DNA of 64,000 bases, from NCBI GenBank assembly GCA_027483465.1, contig JAIXUQ010000084.1:1-64000 (forward strand), written 5' to 3'. Positions 1-8,854 of this stretch are shown here, one piece after another. Origin of the DNA: Sphingomonadales bacterium. Lineage in GTDB: Bacteria; Pseudomonadota; Alphaproteobacteria; Sphingomonadales; Sphingomonadaceae. The translations under genes and the position numbers were made by a program. The first letter of the stretch is position 1. Each line of letters opens with the position of its first letter. The notes under the pieces are model-generated. The model saw only the letters and a list, made by a program, of their open reading frames with translations. It did no database searches and had not been told where the DNA came from.

Positions 1-1
1 C

Positions 2-91
2 CGCAGCCGGGGATTGATCGTGGTCACCGGCAATCTGCGCGAATTCCAGCAGGTGCCGGGGTTGCGCTGCGAGGATTGGCTGGCCCAATAG
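2..91 (+). CDS. C-terminal end of a VapC-like PIN-domain toxin (5' end outside window)
   Basis: Reading frame 2 is open from the window edge to a TAG stop and encodes 29 residues. They include VVTGNLREF and VPGLRCEDW, the usual ending of VapC-type PIN ribonucleases, in which the last catalytic Asp/Asn region is followed by an REF..VPGL..E.W tail. The catalytic residues and any antitoxin partner lie outside the window. The piece is too short for the ORF track. The family call rests on the tail motif alone, so the subfamily is uncertain. Confidence 0.55.
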   Translation, partial: RSRGLIVVTGNLREFQQVPGLRCEDWLAQ

Positions 92-108
92 GGGCGAAGG
101 GCGGGGGG

Positions 109-2412
109 ATGATGATGCGACAGGCGATGATGGCAATGCTGCTGCTGGCCACGGCGGCCACCGCGCAGGAGGTGCCGCCCGGGGTGCGGCAAGACCGGCT
201 GCAACTGCCCGGCCTCTCGGCCCCCGGCGAGATCGTGATCGATCGCGCCGGTATCCCGCACATCTATGCCGCCAACGCCCGCGACGGCTTTTTCCTGCAG
301 GGCTATGCCGTGGCGCGCGACCGGCTGTGGCAGATCGATCTGTGGCGCAAGCGCGGGCTGGGCCGGCTGGCGGCCAGTTTCGGCCCGGCCTATGTGGCGC
401 AGGACCGGGCGGCGCGGCTGTTCCTCTATCGCGGCGACATGGCGGCGGAATGGGCGGCCTATGCCCCCGGCGCCAAGGACTGGACCGAAGCCTTCGTGGC
501 CGGCATCAACGCCTATGTTGCCGAGGTGGAGGCCGGCCGGGCGCCGCTGCCGGCCGAATTCACCGCCACCGGCAGCCGGCCGGAACGCTGGCAGGCCGAT
601 GATGTGGTGCGCATCCGTTCCAACGCGCTGATCCGCAACATCCCCGACGAGGTGGCCCGCGCCCGTGCCCTGTGCGGCGGCGACGTGAAGCTGGAACCGC
701 TGCGCCGCACCATCGAGCCGGCCCGGTCGGTCACCATCCCCAAGGGCCTGGATCCGTGCAGCATCCCCCAGGGCGTGCTGGACGATTTCACCCTGGGCAC
801 CGGCGACGTGCGTTTTGACGGGCAGAAGGTGGTGCTGGCCAGCCGCGATCCGGAGGCGCTGGAAGGCTCCAACAACTGGGTGATCGCGCCGGCGCGCTCG
901 GCCACCGGCCGGCCGATCCTGGCCAATGATCCCCATCGCGCCCATTCGATCCCCAACCTGCGCTATCTCTCCCACATCGACACGCCCGAACTGAAGATCG
1001 CCGGGGCCGGCGAGCCCGCCCTGCCCGGCATCAGCTTTGGCCACAACGAGGATGCCGCCTGGGCCATCACCATCTTTGCCATCGATCAGCAGGATCTGGT
1101 GGTGAACCCCAAGGGCACGAAACTGGCCGACGTGCGCGAGACCATCGCGGTGAAGGGCGAGGCGCCGCGCGAGGTGGTGCTGAAATTCAGCGAGGATGGC
1201 CCGATCATCCACGAGGACCCCGCCAGCGGCCGCAGCTTTGCCCTGCGCGCCACCTGGGCCCGGCCGGGCGCGTCGGCCTATTTCAACGCCACCTGGGCGT
1301 TCCAGGCCAAGGGCTGGACCGATTTTCTGGCGGCGCGTGACCATTGGGGGGCACCGCCGCTCAACCTTCTCTATGCCGGGCGCGATGGCGACATCGGCTG
1401 GGCACCGGGCGGCTTCGTGCCGGTGCGCGCCGCCGGCGATGGCCTGCTGCCGGTGCCGGCGGGCAAGGCCCACCGCTGGACCGGTCTGCTGGATGCGCGG
1501 CTGATGCCGGTGCAGCACAACCCGGCCCAGGGCTGGCTGGCGACCGCCAACGAGATGAATATTCCGGCCGGCTATCCCCACCTGCTCGGGCTGGAGTGGG
1601 CCGATCGCAGCCGCATCACCCGCATCACCGAAGTGATTGCGGCCAAGCAGAAATTCGGCCTCACCGATGCGATGGCATTGCAGAATGATGCCACCTCGCC
1701 GATGGCGCGGCGGGCGGTGGCGATCCTTCGCGGCCTGGCCGGGCGCAGCGATGGCGAACGCGCCGCGCTGGCACTGCTGGCCGGCTGGGATGGCCATGAA
1801 GGCCCCGATTCGGCGGCCGCTGCGCTTTATGAGATCTGGGCCGGCCGCCATCTGCCGGGCGCGGCGGTGAAGGCGATCGTGCCGGCCGCGATGCAGGCGG
1901 GCTTTGGCCGCACCGGCATCGGCGCGGTGCTCGCCGTGCTGGAGGAAGGCAAGCTGGTCACACAAGAACAGCGCAGCGCCATCCTGCTGGATTCGCTGGG
2001 CACCGCCTTTGCCGATGCCAGCCGCCTGCTCGGCCCCGATCCGGCGAAATGGCGCTGGGGCGCGCTGCATGTCGCCGATTTCCGGCCGGCGCTGGCGATT
2101 GCCGGGCGCGAGGCCGAACGCCGGGTTGGCCCGCTGCCCATCGGCGGCAGCGGCTCCACCCCGATGGCGATGAGCCCGGCGGCCGATTGGCATGTTGCCG
2201 CCGGCGCCTCGGTGCGGCTGGTGCTGGATGTCGGCCAGTGGGACAACAGCGTGGCGATCAACACGCCGGGCCAGAGCGGCGACCCCGCCAGCCCGCATTA
2301 TCGCGACCTGTTCCCACGCTGGGCCACGGGCCACTATGTGCCCTTCGCCTGGAGCCGCAGCCGCGTGCTGCAGGAGGCGGAGACGCTGATCCGGGTGACG
2401 CCTCAGCCCTGA
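109..2412 (+). CDS. Secreted penicillin acylase / acyl-homoserine lactone acylase family protein
   Basis: This is an N-terminal-nucleophile amidase precursor of 767 residues. I start it at the first of three consecutive ATGs rather than the TTG used by the ORF track, because this exposes a signal peptide (MMMRQAMMAMLLLATAATAQ) for export to the periplasm. The order is signal, alpha chain, spacer, then beta chain beginning at Ser254 within LEGSNNWVIAP. In this family the precursor is cut before that Ser, which becomes the catalytic nucleophile. FGHNEDAAW and the beta-chain Asn region are also as expected. Family members hydrolyse penicillins, cephalosporins, aculeacin or acyl-homoserine lactones, and substrate cannot be read from sequence. 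The gene ends tail to tail with rsmE, overlapping it by 10 bases. Confidence 0.88.
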   Translation: MMMRQAMMAMLLLATAATAQEVPPGVRQDRLQLPGLSAPGEIVIDRAGIPHIYAANARDGFFLQGYAVARDRLWQIDLWRKRGLGRLAASFGPAYVAQDRAARLFLYRGDMAAEWAAYAPGAKDWTEAFVAGINAYVAEVEAGRAPLPAEFTATGSRPERWQADDVVRIRSNALIRNIPDEVARARALCGGDVKLEPLRRTIEPARSVTIPKGLDPCSIPQGVLDDFTLGTGDVRFDGQKVVLASRDPEALEGSNNWVIAPARSATGRPILANDPHRAHSIPNLRYLSHIDTPELKIAGAGEPALPGISFGHNEDAAWAITIFAIDQQDLVVNPKGTKLADVRETIAVKGEAPREVVLKFSEDGPIIHEDPASGRSFALRATWARPGASAYFNATWAFQAKGWTDFLAARDHWGAPPLNLLYAGRDGDIGWAPGGFVPVRAAGDGLLPVPAGKAHRWTGLLDARLMPVQHNPAQGWLATANEMNIPAGYPHLLGLEWADRSRITRITEVIAAKQKFGLTDAMALQNDATSPMARRAVAILRGLAGRSDGERAALALLAGWDGHEGPDSAAAALYEIWAGRHLPGAAVKAIVPAAMQAGFGRTGIGAVLAVLEEGKLVTQEQRSAILLDSLGTAFADASRLLGPDPAKWRWGALHVADFRPALAIAGREAERRVGPLPIGGSGSTPMAMSPAADWHVAAGASVRLVLDVGQWDNSVAINTPGQSGDPASPHYRDLFPRWATGHYVPFAWSRSRVLQEAETLIRVTPQP

Positions 2413-3137
2413 CCGTTCAACGCCTGCCACACGGCCACGGCGGCCAGCGCTGCGGTTTCGGCGCGCAATATGTTGGGCCCCAGGCTGATCGCCACGGCGG
2501 CCGGGTGGGCGCGGATGGCCTCGCGCTCGGCCGGGGTGAAGCCGCCTTCCGGGCCGATCAGGATGGCGGCCGGCGCCGGCGCGGCGGCCCTGGCCAGTGG
2601 CATGCCGCCCTGTTCGTCGGCAAACAGCAGGGCGCGCCCCGCCGGCCAGTCCCGGAGCAGGCGTTCCAGCGGCAGCGCCTCGGGCAGGTCCGGCACCGCG
2701 GTGCGGCCGGATTGTTCTGCCGCTTCAACCAGATGCGCGGCCAGCCGCTCAAGGTTGGGCTTGTCCACCACGGTGCGCTGCGTCGTCACCAGTTGCAGGC
2801 GCGCCACGCCCAGTTCGCAGGCCTTTTCCACCAGCCAGTCGATGCGGCCCTTTTTCAGCGGCGCGGCGCACAGCCACAGATCGGGCACCGCCGCCTGCGG
2901 GGCGCTCTGCCATTCGGCGGCGAGGGTCACGGTGCGCTTGCCCGCTGCTGTCACCCGCGCCGCCCATTCGCCATCCCGCCCGTTGAACAGCCGCACCAGA
3001 TCGCCCGGCTGGCGGCGCATCACGTTGAAAAGATAGTGGGATTGCATCTGGTCCAGCGTGATGGCGGCCCCGGTTGACAGGGCATCGCCAACGAACAGCC
3101 GCGGCGTGGTTGACAAACGGGGCGCTTCTTCGCTCAT
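2403..3137 (-). CDS. rsmE: 16S rRNA (uracil(1498)-N(3))-methyltransferase RsmE
   Basis: RsmE methylates N3 of U1498 in 16S rRNA within assembled 30S subunits, using SAM through a SPOUT knot. The 244-residue product has the N-terminal PUA-like part (RLFVGDAL, HYLFNVMRRQPGDLVRLFNG) and the SPOUT signatures AAILIGPEGGFTPAERE and SLGPNILRAETAALAA. The length matches the family. I start it at the ATG giving MSEEAPRL; the 41 extra residues in the ORF track are read from the opposite strand of ubiA. The start codon overlaps the ubiA start codon in the tetranucleotide CATG, so the two genes diverge with no intergenic DNA. Confidence 0.95.
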   Translation of the reverse strand: MSEEAPRLSTTPRLFVGDALSTGAAITLDQMQSHYLFNVMRRQPGDLVRLFNGRDGEWAARVTAAGKRTVTLAAEWQSAPQAAVPDLWLCAAPLKKGRIDWLVEKACELGVARLQLVTTQRTVVDKPNLERLAAHLVEAAEQSGRTAVPDLPEALPLERLLRDWPAGRALLFADEQGGMPLARAAAPAPAAILIGPEGGFTPAEREAIRAHPAAVAISLGPNILRAETAALAAVAVWQALNGQG

Positions 3138-4056
3138 GGCGGCTGTGATTACGCCGCCTGCTCCCGCCACGCCAGATGCTGTCAGAAGCTGGATCGATCG
3201 GCTGCCGGCGCGCGCCCAGGGCTTTGCCCGACTGGCCCGGATGGATCGGCCGGCGGGCACCTGGCTGCTCTATTGGCCGTGCGCCGCCGGCCTGGCGCTG
3301 GCCGGCGGGCTGGCACACAAGCCCTTGTTGCTGCTGTGGTTTGGCCTTGGCGCCATGGCCATGCGCGGGGCCGGCTGCGTGTGGAACGACATTGTTGACC
3401 GTGATCTGGATGCCCAGGTGGAGCGCACCCGCGACCGGCCGGTGGCATCGGGCCGGATCAGCGTGAAGGCGGCGCTGGCCTTTGCCGTGGCGCTCTCGCT
3501 CATCGGCCTGATCGTGCTGCTGCAACTGCGGCCACTGGCGCAAGCCGTTGCGCTGGCAAGCCTTTTTCCCGTCGCCGCCTATCCCTTCATGAAGCGCATC
3601 ACCTGGTGGCCGCAGGCCTGGCTGGGCCTCACCTTCAACTGGGGGGCGCTGGTGGGCTGGGCGGCGGTGGCGCGCATCGATGCCGCGCCGATGTGGCTGC
3701 TGTGGGCCGGCGGCATCGCCTGGACCCTGGGCTATGACACCATCTATGCCCTGCAGGATATCGAGGATGATGCGCTGGCCGGCATCAAGTCATCGGCCCG
3801 GGCGCTTGGCCAACGGGCGCGGGCCGGGGTGGCGGTTTTCTATGCCATCGCCCTGATATTGTGGGGGATTTCCCTCTATCTGGTGGCCGGTCAATGGCTC
3901 GCGGTGGCCGCACTCGGGCCGCTGGTGGCCCATTTCGGGTGGCAGGTGACGGCGTTGCGGTCAACGGTGCCCGAAACGGCGCTGCGCCTGTTCCGCGCCA
4001 ACCGCTGGGCCGGCGCGCTGCTCACCGCCGCCTGCGCCGCCGTCGGAATGGCCTGA
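3136..4056 (+). CDS. ubiA: 4-hydroxybenzoate polyprenyltransferase UbiA
   Basis: This is a membrane prenyltransferase that attaches the polyprenyl tail to 4-hydroxybenzoate in ubiquinone synthesis. The 306-residue protein carries both Asp-rich Mg/diphosphate motifs, NDIVDRDLD and YDTIYALQDIEDD, with about eight or nine hydrophobic segments and the N-terminal LARMDRPAGTWLLYWPC typical of UbiA. The chosen ATG lies inside CATG, shared with the divergent rsmE start, and gives the usual short N-terminus; the upstream ATGs in the ORF track would run back into rsmE. No Shine-Dalgarno sequence is evident. Its promoter must lie within rsmE, or the message must be nearly leaderless. Confidence 0.93.
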   Translation: MAAVITPPAPATPDAVRSWIDRLPARAQGFARLARMDRPAGTWLLYWPCAAGLALAGGLAHKPLLLLWFGLGAMAMRGAGCVWNDIVDRDLDAQVERTRDRPVASGRISVKAALAFAVALSLIGLIVLLQLRPLAQAVALASLFPVAAYPFMKRITWWPQAWLGLTFNWGALVGWAAVARIDAAPMWLLWAGGIAWTLGYDTIYALQDIEDDALAGIKSSARALGQRARAGVAVFYAIALILWGISLYLVAGQWLAVAALGPLVAHFGWQVTALRSTVPETALRLFRANRWAGALLTAACAAVGMA

Positions 4057-4076
4057 AAACAGGCCTGCACATGGCT

Positions 4077-4108
4077 GCGGGGCCGGACCGGATTGGTCAC
4101 GGCCCCGC
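4077..4108 (+). terminator. Strong hairpin downstream of ubiA
   Basis: GCGGGGCCGGACC pairs with GGTC-A-CGGCCCCGC around a 5-base loop, a 13-bp GC-rich stem with one bulged A. It starts 20 bases after the ubiA stop. No T-run follows, so it may act with Rho or protect the 3' end rather than be a classical intrinsic terminator. The remaining bases to the pmbA start show nothing else clear. Confidence 0.55.
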
Positions 4109-4257
4109 GCCGGACCCTGGCTGCAGACCGGCCCATCGCTTACCGGCTGCACTGCTGATCCTTGCCAGCATCGGCCGCGCCGCGATTGCACGAAAGCGAC
4201 AAATGGGCGCCGGAAATTGGCCGTGACAGCCGGGCTGCCGCTCCCTACATCAAGGTC

Positions 4258-5604
4258 ATGTTGTCTCCTGATGATGCCCTGAACCGGCTTGATGCCGCCC
4301 TTGCCGCCGCCGCCCGTGCCGGCGCCGATGCCGCCGATGCGCTCTATGTCGGCGATGGCTCCACCTCGGTTTCGGTGCGGCTGGGCAAGCTGGAGGATGT
4401 CGGCCGCTCCGAAGGCGAGGAGGTGGGCATCCGCGTCTTCGTCGGCCGCCGCTCGGCCAGCGTCTCCTCCTCCGATCTGTCGGCCGCCGCGCTGGCCGAG
4501 GCGGCGGAGCGCGCGGTGATGATGGCCCGGCTCGCCCCGGAAGACCCGTTTGCCGGCCTCGCCCCGGCCGAACGCCTGGCCACGGGGCCCTTTGCCGATC
4601 TGGATATCGATGATCCCACCGAGCCGGCCTCGGCCGATCTCAAGGCCCGCGCGCTGGCCGCCGAGGCGGCCGCCCGCGCCATTCCCGGCGTCACCAACAG
4701 CGAGGGCGGCGGCGCTTCGGCCGGGGTCGTGGTGATGGCGCTGGCCACCTCCACCGGCTTTCGCGGCGCCAAGCGCTCCAGCAGCCATGGCTGTTCGGCA
4801 TCGGTGGTGGCGGGCACCGGGGCCGACATGCAGCGCGATTATGCCTGGCACAGCGCCCGGCACCTTGCCGATCTCGAATCGCCGGAAACCATCGGCACCC
4901 GCGCCGGCATCCGCGCCGTCAGCCGGCTGCACCCGATCAAGCTGAACAGCGGCACCATGCCGGTGCTGTTCGATCCGCGCGTTGCCACCTCGCTGCTGGG
5001 CCATCTGGCCGGCGCCATCACCGGCAGCGCCATCGCGCGCGGCACCAGCTTCCTGAAAGACCGGCTGGGCACCGCCATCCTGCCCGCCGGCCTGTCGATC
5101 ATCGATGATCCGCTGCGCCCCCGCGCCCTGCGCAGCCGCGCCTTTGATGGCGAGGGGCTGGCCACGCGCCGCACCGCCATCGTCGAGGATGGCGTGCTCA
5201 CCACCTGGCTGCTCGATTCCGCCAGCGCCCGGCAACTCGGCCTCGCCCCCACCGGCCATGCCAGCCGCGGCACCTCGGGGCCGCCGGGGGCCGGCACCAC
5301 CAACCTGCACCTGGAAGGCGGCACGCTGAGCCCGGCCGAACTGATGGCCGACATCAAACAGGGCGTGCTGGTGACCGAACTGATCGGCATGGGCGTGAAC
5401 GGGCTGACCGGCGATTACAGCCGCGGCGCCAGCGGCTTCCTGATCGAAAATGGCGAGATCACCCGGCCGGTGGCGGAAATCACCATCGCCGGCAATCTGA
5501 TCGAGATGTTTGCCCGGCTGGTGGCGGCCAATGATCTGGCCTTCCGCCACGCCAGCAACGCCCCCACGCTGCGCATCGATGGCATGATGGTGGCCGGCAG
5601 TTGA
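4258..5604 (+). CDS. pmbA: TldD/PmbA family protein, TldE (PmbA) subunit
   Basis: The 448-residue protein belongs to the TldD/PmbA family. TldE (PmbA) is the non-metal-binding partner of TldD in a heterodimeric cytosolic metalloprotease that trims microcin B17-type peptides and CcdA. Features seen are the N-terminal DALYVGDGSTSVSVR strand region, IGIRVFVGRRSASVSSSDL, the central RTAIVEDGVLTTWLLD and the C-terminal YSRGASGFLIENGEI, all typical. The TldD-type HExxxH zinc motif is absent, as expected for this subunit. I use ATG 4258 (MLSPDDAL), since the 32 upstream residues in the track look non-coding. The next gene overlaps its stop by four bases, indicating coupled translation. Confidence 0.9.
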   Translation: MLSPDDALNRLDAALAAAARAGADAADALYVGDGSTSVSVRLGKLEDVGRSEGEEVGIRVFVGRRSASVSSSDLSAAALAEAAERAVMMARLAPEDPFAGLAPAERLATGPFADLDIDDPTEPASADLKARALAAEAAARAIPGVTNSEGGGASAGVVVMALATSTGFRGAKRSSSHGCSASVVAGTGADMQRDYAWHSARHLADLESPETIGTRAGIRAVSRLHPIKLNSGTMPVLFDPRVATSLLGHLAGAITGSAIARGTSFLKDRLGTAILPAGLSIIDDPLRPRALRSRAFDGEGLATRRTAIVEDGVLTTWLLDSASARQLGLAPTGHASRGTSGPPGAGTTNLHLEGGTLSPAELMADIKQGVLVTELIGMGVNGLTGDYSRGASGFLIENGEITRPVAEITIAGNLIEMFARLVAANDLAFRHASNAPTLRIDGMMVAGS

Positions 5605-6446
5605 ACCCATATTCGCCCCAGCAGCGGGCGGCCGATCTGGCGCTGGCCGCCGAAATCGCCGGCAATGCCGGGACACTCGCGCTCGGCCACTTCGATGGCC
5701 GCGCCCGCCGTTCGCCGCGCAGCTGGGCCAAGGCCGATGGCAGCCCGGTGAGCGAGGCCGACATGGCGGTAAACGCCTATCTGAAAGGCGTGATCGCCGC
5801 CGCCCGGCCCGAGGATGGCTGGCTGTCGGAGGAAAGCGTGGATTGCGCCAGCCGGCTGGACAAGCGCCGGCTGTGGGTGGTCGATCCCATCGATGGCACC
5901 CGCGATTTCCTGCGCGGCCGCAGCGGCTGGGCGGTGTCGGTGGCGCTGGTGGAGGATGGCGCGGTGAGCGTGGCGGTGCTGGCCGCCCCGGCGCAGAAAC
6001 GCCTGTATGCCGCCAGCGCCGGCCAGGGCGCGACGCTGAACGGCAAGCGCCTGCGCGTGTCGGGCCTTGGCAGCCTGGCCGGCGTGCGCCTGCCGATCGA
6101 TGCCGCCAATCTGGCCGCCAGTTTCTGGCCCAGCCCGTGGCCGGGCAGCGCCGTCGCCAAGCCGAACAGTCTGGCACTGCGCATGGCCATGCTGGCCGCC
6201 GACGAGGCCGATGCCTGGCTGGAAGGGCGCAGCGTGGCGGAATGGGATGTCGCCGCCGCCAGTCTGATCCTGGCCGAAGCCGGCGGCACCGTCACCGACC
6301 GGCACGGCGCGCCGCTGCGCTTCAACCAGCCGCAGCCGCTGATCCACGGGATCGCCGCCGCCACCCCCGCGCTCCACACCGAGGTGCTGGCCCGGCTTGA
6401 CCATGCCTTGAAGGCATTGGCCGCCCGGCGCCGCGCGGTTGCCTGA
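5601..6446 (+). CDS. CysQ-like 3'(2'),5'-bisphosphate nucleotidase / inositol monophosphatase family
   Basis: This is a metal-dependent sugar or nucleotide phosphatase of the inositol monophosphatase fold. The residues WVVDPIDGTRDFLRG (metal site, DPIDGT) and EWDVAAASLILAEAGG (second Asp signature), plus the early SEESVD metal Glu region, are intact. The 281-residue length fits CysQ, which recycles 3'-phosphoadenosine 5'-phosphate during sulfate assimilation; a histidinol- or inositol-phosphatase role cannot be excluded. The start is probably TTG in TTGA overlapping the pmbA stop, because the next in-frame ATG would delete the first helix. It is very likely translationally coupled to pmbA. 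Confidence 0.82.
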   Translation: MNPYSPQQRAADLALAAEIAGNAGTLALGHFDGRARRSPRSWAKADGSPVSEADMAVNAYLKGVIAAARPEDGWLSEESVDCASRLDKRRLWVVDPIDGTRDFLRGRSGWAVSVALVEDGAVSVAVLAAPAQKRLYAASAGQGATLNGKRLRVSGLGSLAGVRLPIDAANLAASFWPSPWPGSAVAKPNSLALRMAMLAADEADAWLEGRSVAEWDVAAASLILAEAGGTVTDRHGAPLRFNQPQPLIHGIAAATPALHTEVLARLDHALKALAARRRAVA

Positions 6447-6556
6447 AGCGCCCGTCAGCGGGCGGTGCCTGCCCCCCAAAATCTCCCGCATTCCACAGGC
6501 TTGCGCCCGCCCCGGCCCCGCCCCACTATGGCCCCGGCCCTGGGGAGGAGCCGCAT

Positions 6557-7885
6557 GTGCATCTGAAACGCCGGACGCTGGCGGCCTTTGCCGCGCCCTG
6601 CCTGCCGTTGACCGGGGTGGGCCTGCCGATGGTGGTCTATCTGCCGCCTTATTATGCTGGCACGCTGGGGCTGGATCTGGCGCTCACCGGCATCCTGTTT
6701 TCCGCGGTGCGCTGGGTTGATTTGCCTCTGGATGTGCTGTTCGGGCGCGGGATTGACCGGACGTCCACGCGGCTGGGCCGCTTCCGGCCGTGGCTGCTGG
6801 GAGGCGGGCTGGTGATGCTGCTGGGCCTGGCGCTGAGCTTCTTTGCCGAACCCGGCCTGTCGGTGTGGCGGGCGTTTTTCGGGCTGTTCGTCGTCTACGC
6901 CGGCTTTTCGGCGGCGCAGGTGGCGCACACCAGCTGGGGCCAGTCGCTGTCCACCGATTATCACGAGCGCAGCCGCATCTTTGGCTGGTGGCAGGCGGCC
7001 AACATGCTGGCGCTGATCTCGATATTGGCGGTGCCGCCGCTGGCCAATGCGCTGGGGCCGCGCTTTGGGCTGGAACCATCGGCCAGCCTGGGCGTGCACG
7101 CCATGGGCTGGGTGCTGCTGGCGCTGGTGGTGCCCACCCTGCTGGCCGCCGCGCTGGTGGTGCCCGAAGGCCGGCCCGGCGGCGGCGAGCATCACAGCTG
7201 GGCGGCGATGTGGGCGGCACTGAAACGGCCGCTGCTGGGCCGGCTGATGCTGATCGATCTGCTGGCCAGCCTGCCGCCGGGCTTTGGCGGCGCGCTGCTG
7301 GTGTTTTTCTTCGAGGCCGCGCGCGGCTTCAGCGTGAGCGAGGCGCGGCTGCTGCTGCTGTTCTATTTCGCCGCCGGGCTGATCGGCGCGCCGCTGTGGA
7401 GCTGGGTGGCGCGGCGCACATCGAAGCACCGGGCGGTGGCCTGGTCCATCGGCAGCTATGCCCTGCTGCACGCCGCGCTGGTGCTGGCGCCGGCGGCGGA
7501 TTTCAAATGGGCGGCGCTGGGCATGCTGCTGGCCGGGCTGCCGGCGGTGGCGCCGCCCTTTCTGGTGCGCGCCATGCTGGCCGATGTCACCGATGCCGAA
7601 ACCCTGGCCAGCGGGCGCAACCATGCCGGGCTTTATTACGCCGTGCTGGTGGGGGTGCAGAAGATCGGTTACGCCATCCCGGTGGGGCTGGCCTATATCG
7701 TGCTCGACATGGTGGGATTTGATGCCAAGCTGGGCCCGGCCAACACGCCGGCAGCCATCGACGGGCTAGTCACGCTGTTCCTGTTGCCGCCGATCATCGC
7801 GGCGCTGGGCGCGGCCTGGCTGGCCTGGGGCTGGACGATCGACAAGGCGGCGCAGGAACGCATCATCGCCGGGCTGAAATCATGA
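6557..7885 (+). CDS. MFS transporter (GPH sugar/cation symporter-like)
   Basis: A 442-residue integral membrane carrier with about 12 hydrophobic segments. The loop DVLFGRGIDRTSTRLGRFRPWLLGG matches the GPH (glycoside-pentoside-hexuronide:cation) subgroup, whose signature is D(R/P)..GRFRPW. The start is GTG, placed about eight bases after a good GGGGAGGAG ribosome-binding site; the overlapping ATG two bases earlier reads straight into a stop. A Gfo/Idh-type oxidoreductase follows 10 bases later, so the two may handle the same sugar-like compound. Substrate is unknown. Confidence 0.85.
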   Translation: MHLKRRTLAAFAAPCLPLTGVGLPMVVYLPPYYAGTLGLDLALTGILFSAVRWVDLPLDVLFGRGIDRTSTRLGRFRPWLLGGGLVMLLGLALSFFAEPGLSVWRAFFGLFVVYAGFSAAQVAHTSWGQSLSTDYHERSRIFGWWQAANMLALISILAVPPLANALGPRFGLEPSASLGVHAMGWVLLALVVPTLLAAALVVPEGRPGGGEHHSWAAMWAALKRPLLGRLMLIDLLASLPPGFGGALLVFFFEAARGFSVSEARLLLLFYFAAGLIGAPLWSWVARRTSKHRAVAWSIGSYALLHAALVLAPAADFKWAALGMLLAGLPAVAPPFLVRAMLADVTDAETLASGRNHAGLYYAVLVGVQKIGYAIPVGLAYIVLDMVGFDAKLGPANTPAAIDGLVTLFLLPPIIAALGAAWLAWGWTIDKAAQERIIAGLKS

Positions 7886-7895
7886 GGGTGCGGCC

Positions 7896-8852
7896 ATGAC
7901 CTTGCGCATCGGCATCATCGGCGCGGCCCGGGTGGCGACCTATGCGATGATCGCGCCGGCGCGCAGCCGCACCGATGTGGTGGTGGCCGCGGTGGCAGCG
8001 CGCGACCCGGTGCGGGCCGCCGATTATGCCGCCACCCACGGCATTGCCCGGCATTTTGGCGATTATGCCGCGATGGTGGCCGATCCCGATGTTGACGCCC
8101 TCTATGTGGCGACGCCGCCGGCCTTTCATCTGGAACAGGCGCGCCTGGCCATCCGCGCCGGCAAGCCCTGCCTGGTGGAAAAGCCCTTCACCCTGAACGG
8201 CGCCGAGGCCGAAACCCTGCTGGCCGAAGCGGCAGCCGCCGGCGTGGTGATGGTGGAGGCGCAGCACAGCCGTTGCCACGGCTTGTGGGCCATCGTGGCG
8301 CAGCATCTGCCGGCGCTGGGCCGCTTGCAGCGGCTTGAGGCGTGGTTCAACGCCACGGTGAAGACCGACGACGCCGAATTCCGCTGGCAGGCCGGGCTGG
8401 GCGGCGGCGCGCTGATGGATCTGGGCGTCTACCCCCTCAGCTGGGTGCGCGCCGTGGCCGGGGAGCCGCTGGCCGCGCGCGATGTGCGCTTCCGCCGCCA
8501 GCGCGCCGCCGATGCCGCCTTTGCCGCCACGCTCGATCTGCCCGGCGGGGTGACGGCGCGGGTGGCGGCCGACATGGCGGCCCCGTTCGATGCCGGCCTG
8601 CGCATCACCGGGGCAGCCGGGGTGCTGCACATCGCCAATCCGCTCGCTCCGCAGCGCGGCGGCCACGCCATCAGGCTGGAAACGGCGGCGGGCGTGACCG
8701 AAATTGCCAGCCCGGCCGAACCGGGCAGTTATGATGCGCAACTGGCGGCCTTTGTGGACCATGTCGCGGGCCGGGCGGCCTGGCCGTTGCCGGCCGATGA
8801 TCCGGTGCAATCCATGCGCGCCATCGATCTGGTGCGAACAGCGGGAGAGTGA
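7896..8852 (+). CDS. Gfo/Idh/MocA family NAD(P)-dependent oxidoreductase
   Basis: The 318-residue protein opens with a Rossmann motif (RIGIIGAARVATYAMI) and has DVDALYVATPPAFHLEQA and the family hallmark CLVEKPFTLN, whose Lys is the usual catalytic residue. The C-terminal alpha/beta half (GGGALMDLGVYPLSW) is also typical. Members oxidise sugars, inositols, biliverdin or trans-dihydrodiols. It sits between an MFS carrier and a GST and overlaps the GST stretch by GTGA, so the three form one operon. The actual substrate is not evident. Confidence 0.86.
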   Translation: MTLRIGIIGAARVATYAMIAPARSRTDVVVAAVAARDPVRAADYAATHGIARHFGDYAAMVADPDVDALYVATPPAFHLEQARLAIRAGKPCLVEKPFTLNGAEAETLLAEAAAAGVVMVEAQHSRCHGLWAIVAQHLPALGRLQRLEAWFNATVKTDDAEFRWQAGLGGGALMDLGVYPLSWVRAVAGEPLAARDVRFRRQRAADAAFAATLDLPGGVTARVAADMAAPFDAGLRITGAAGVLHIANPLAPQRGGHAIRLETAAGVTEIASPAEPGSYDAQLAAFVDHVAGRAAWPLPADDPVQSMRAIDLVRTAGE

Positions 8853-8854
8853 CG

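Noticed and set aside
3961-6177. A 738-residue minus-strand ORF opposite pmbA and cysQ
   Set aside because: Antisense to two genes with intact motifs; the apparent length only reflects the lack of stop codons in GC-rich DNA.
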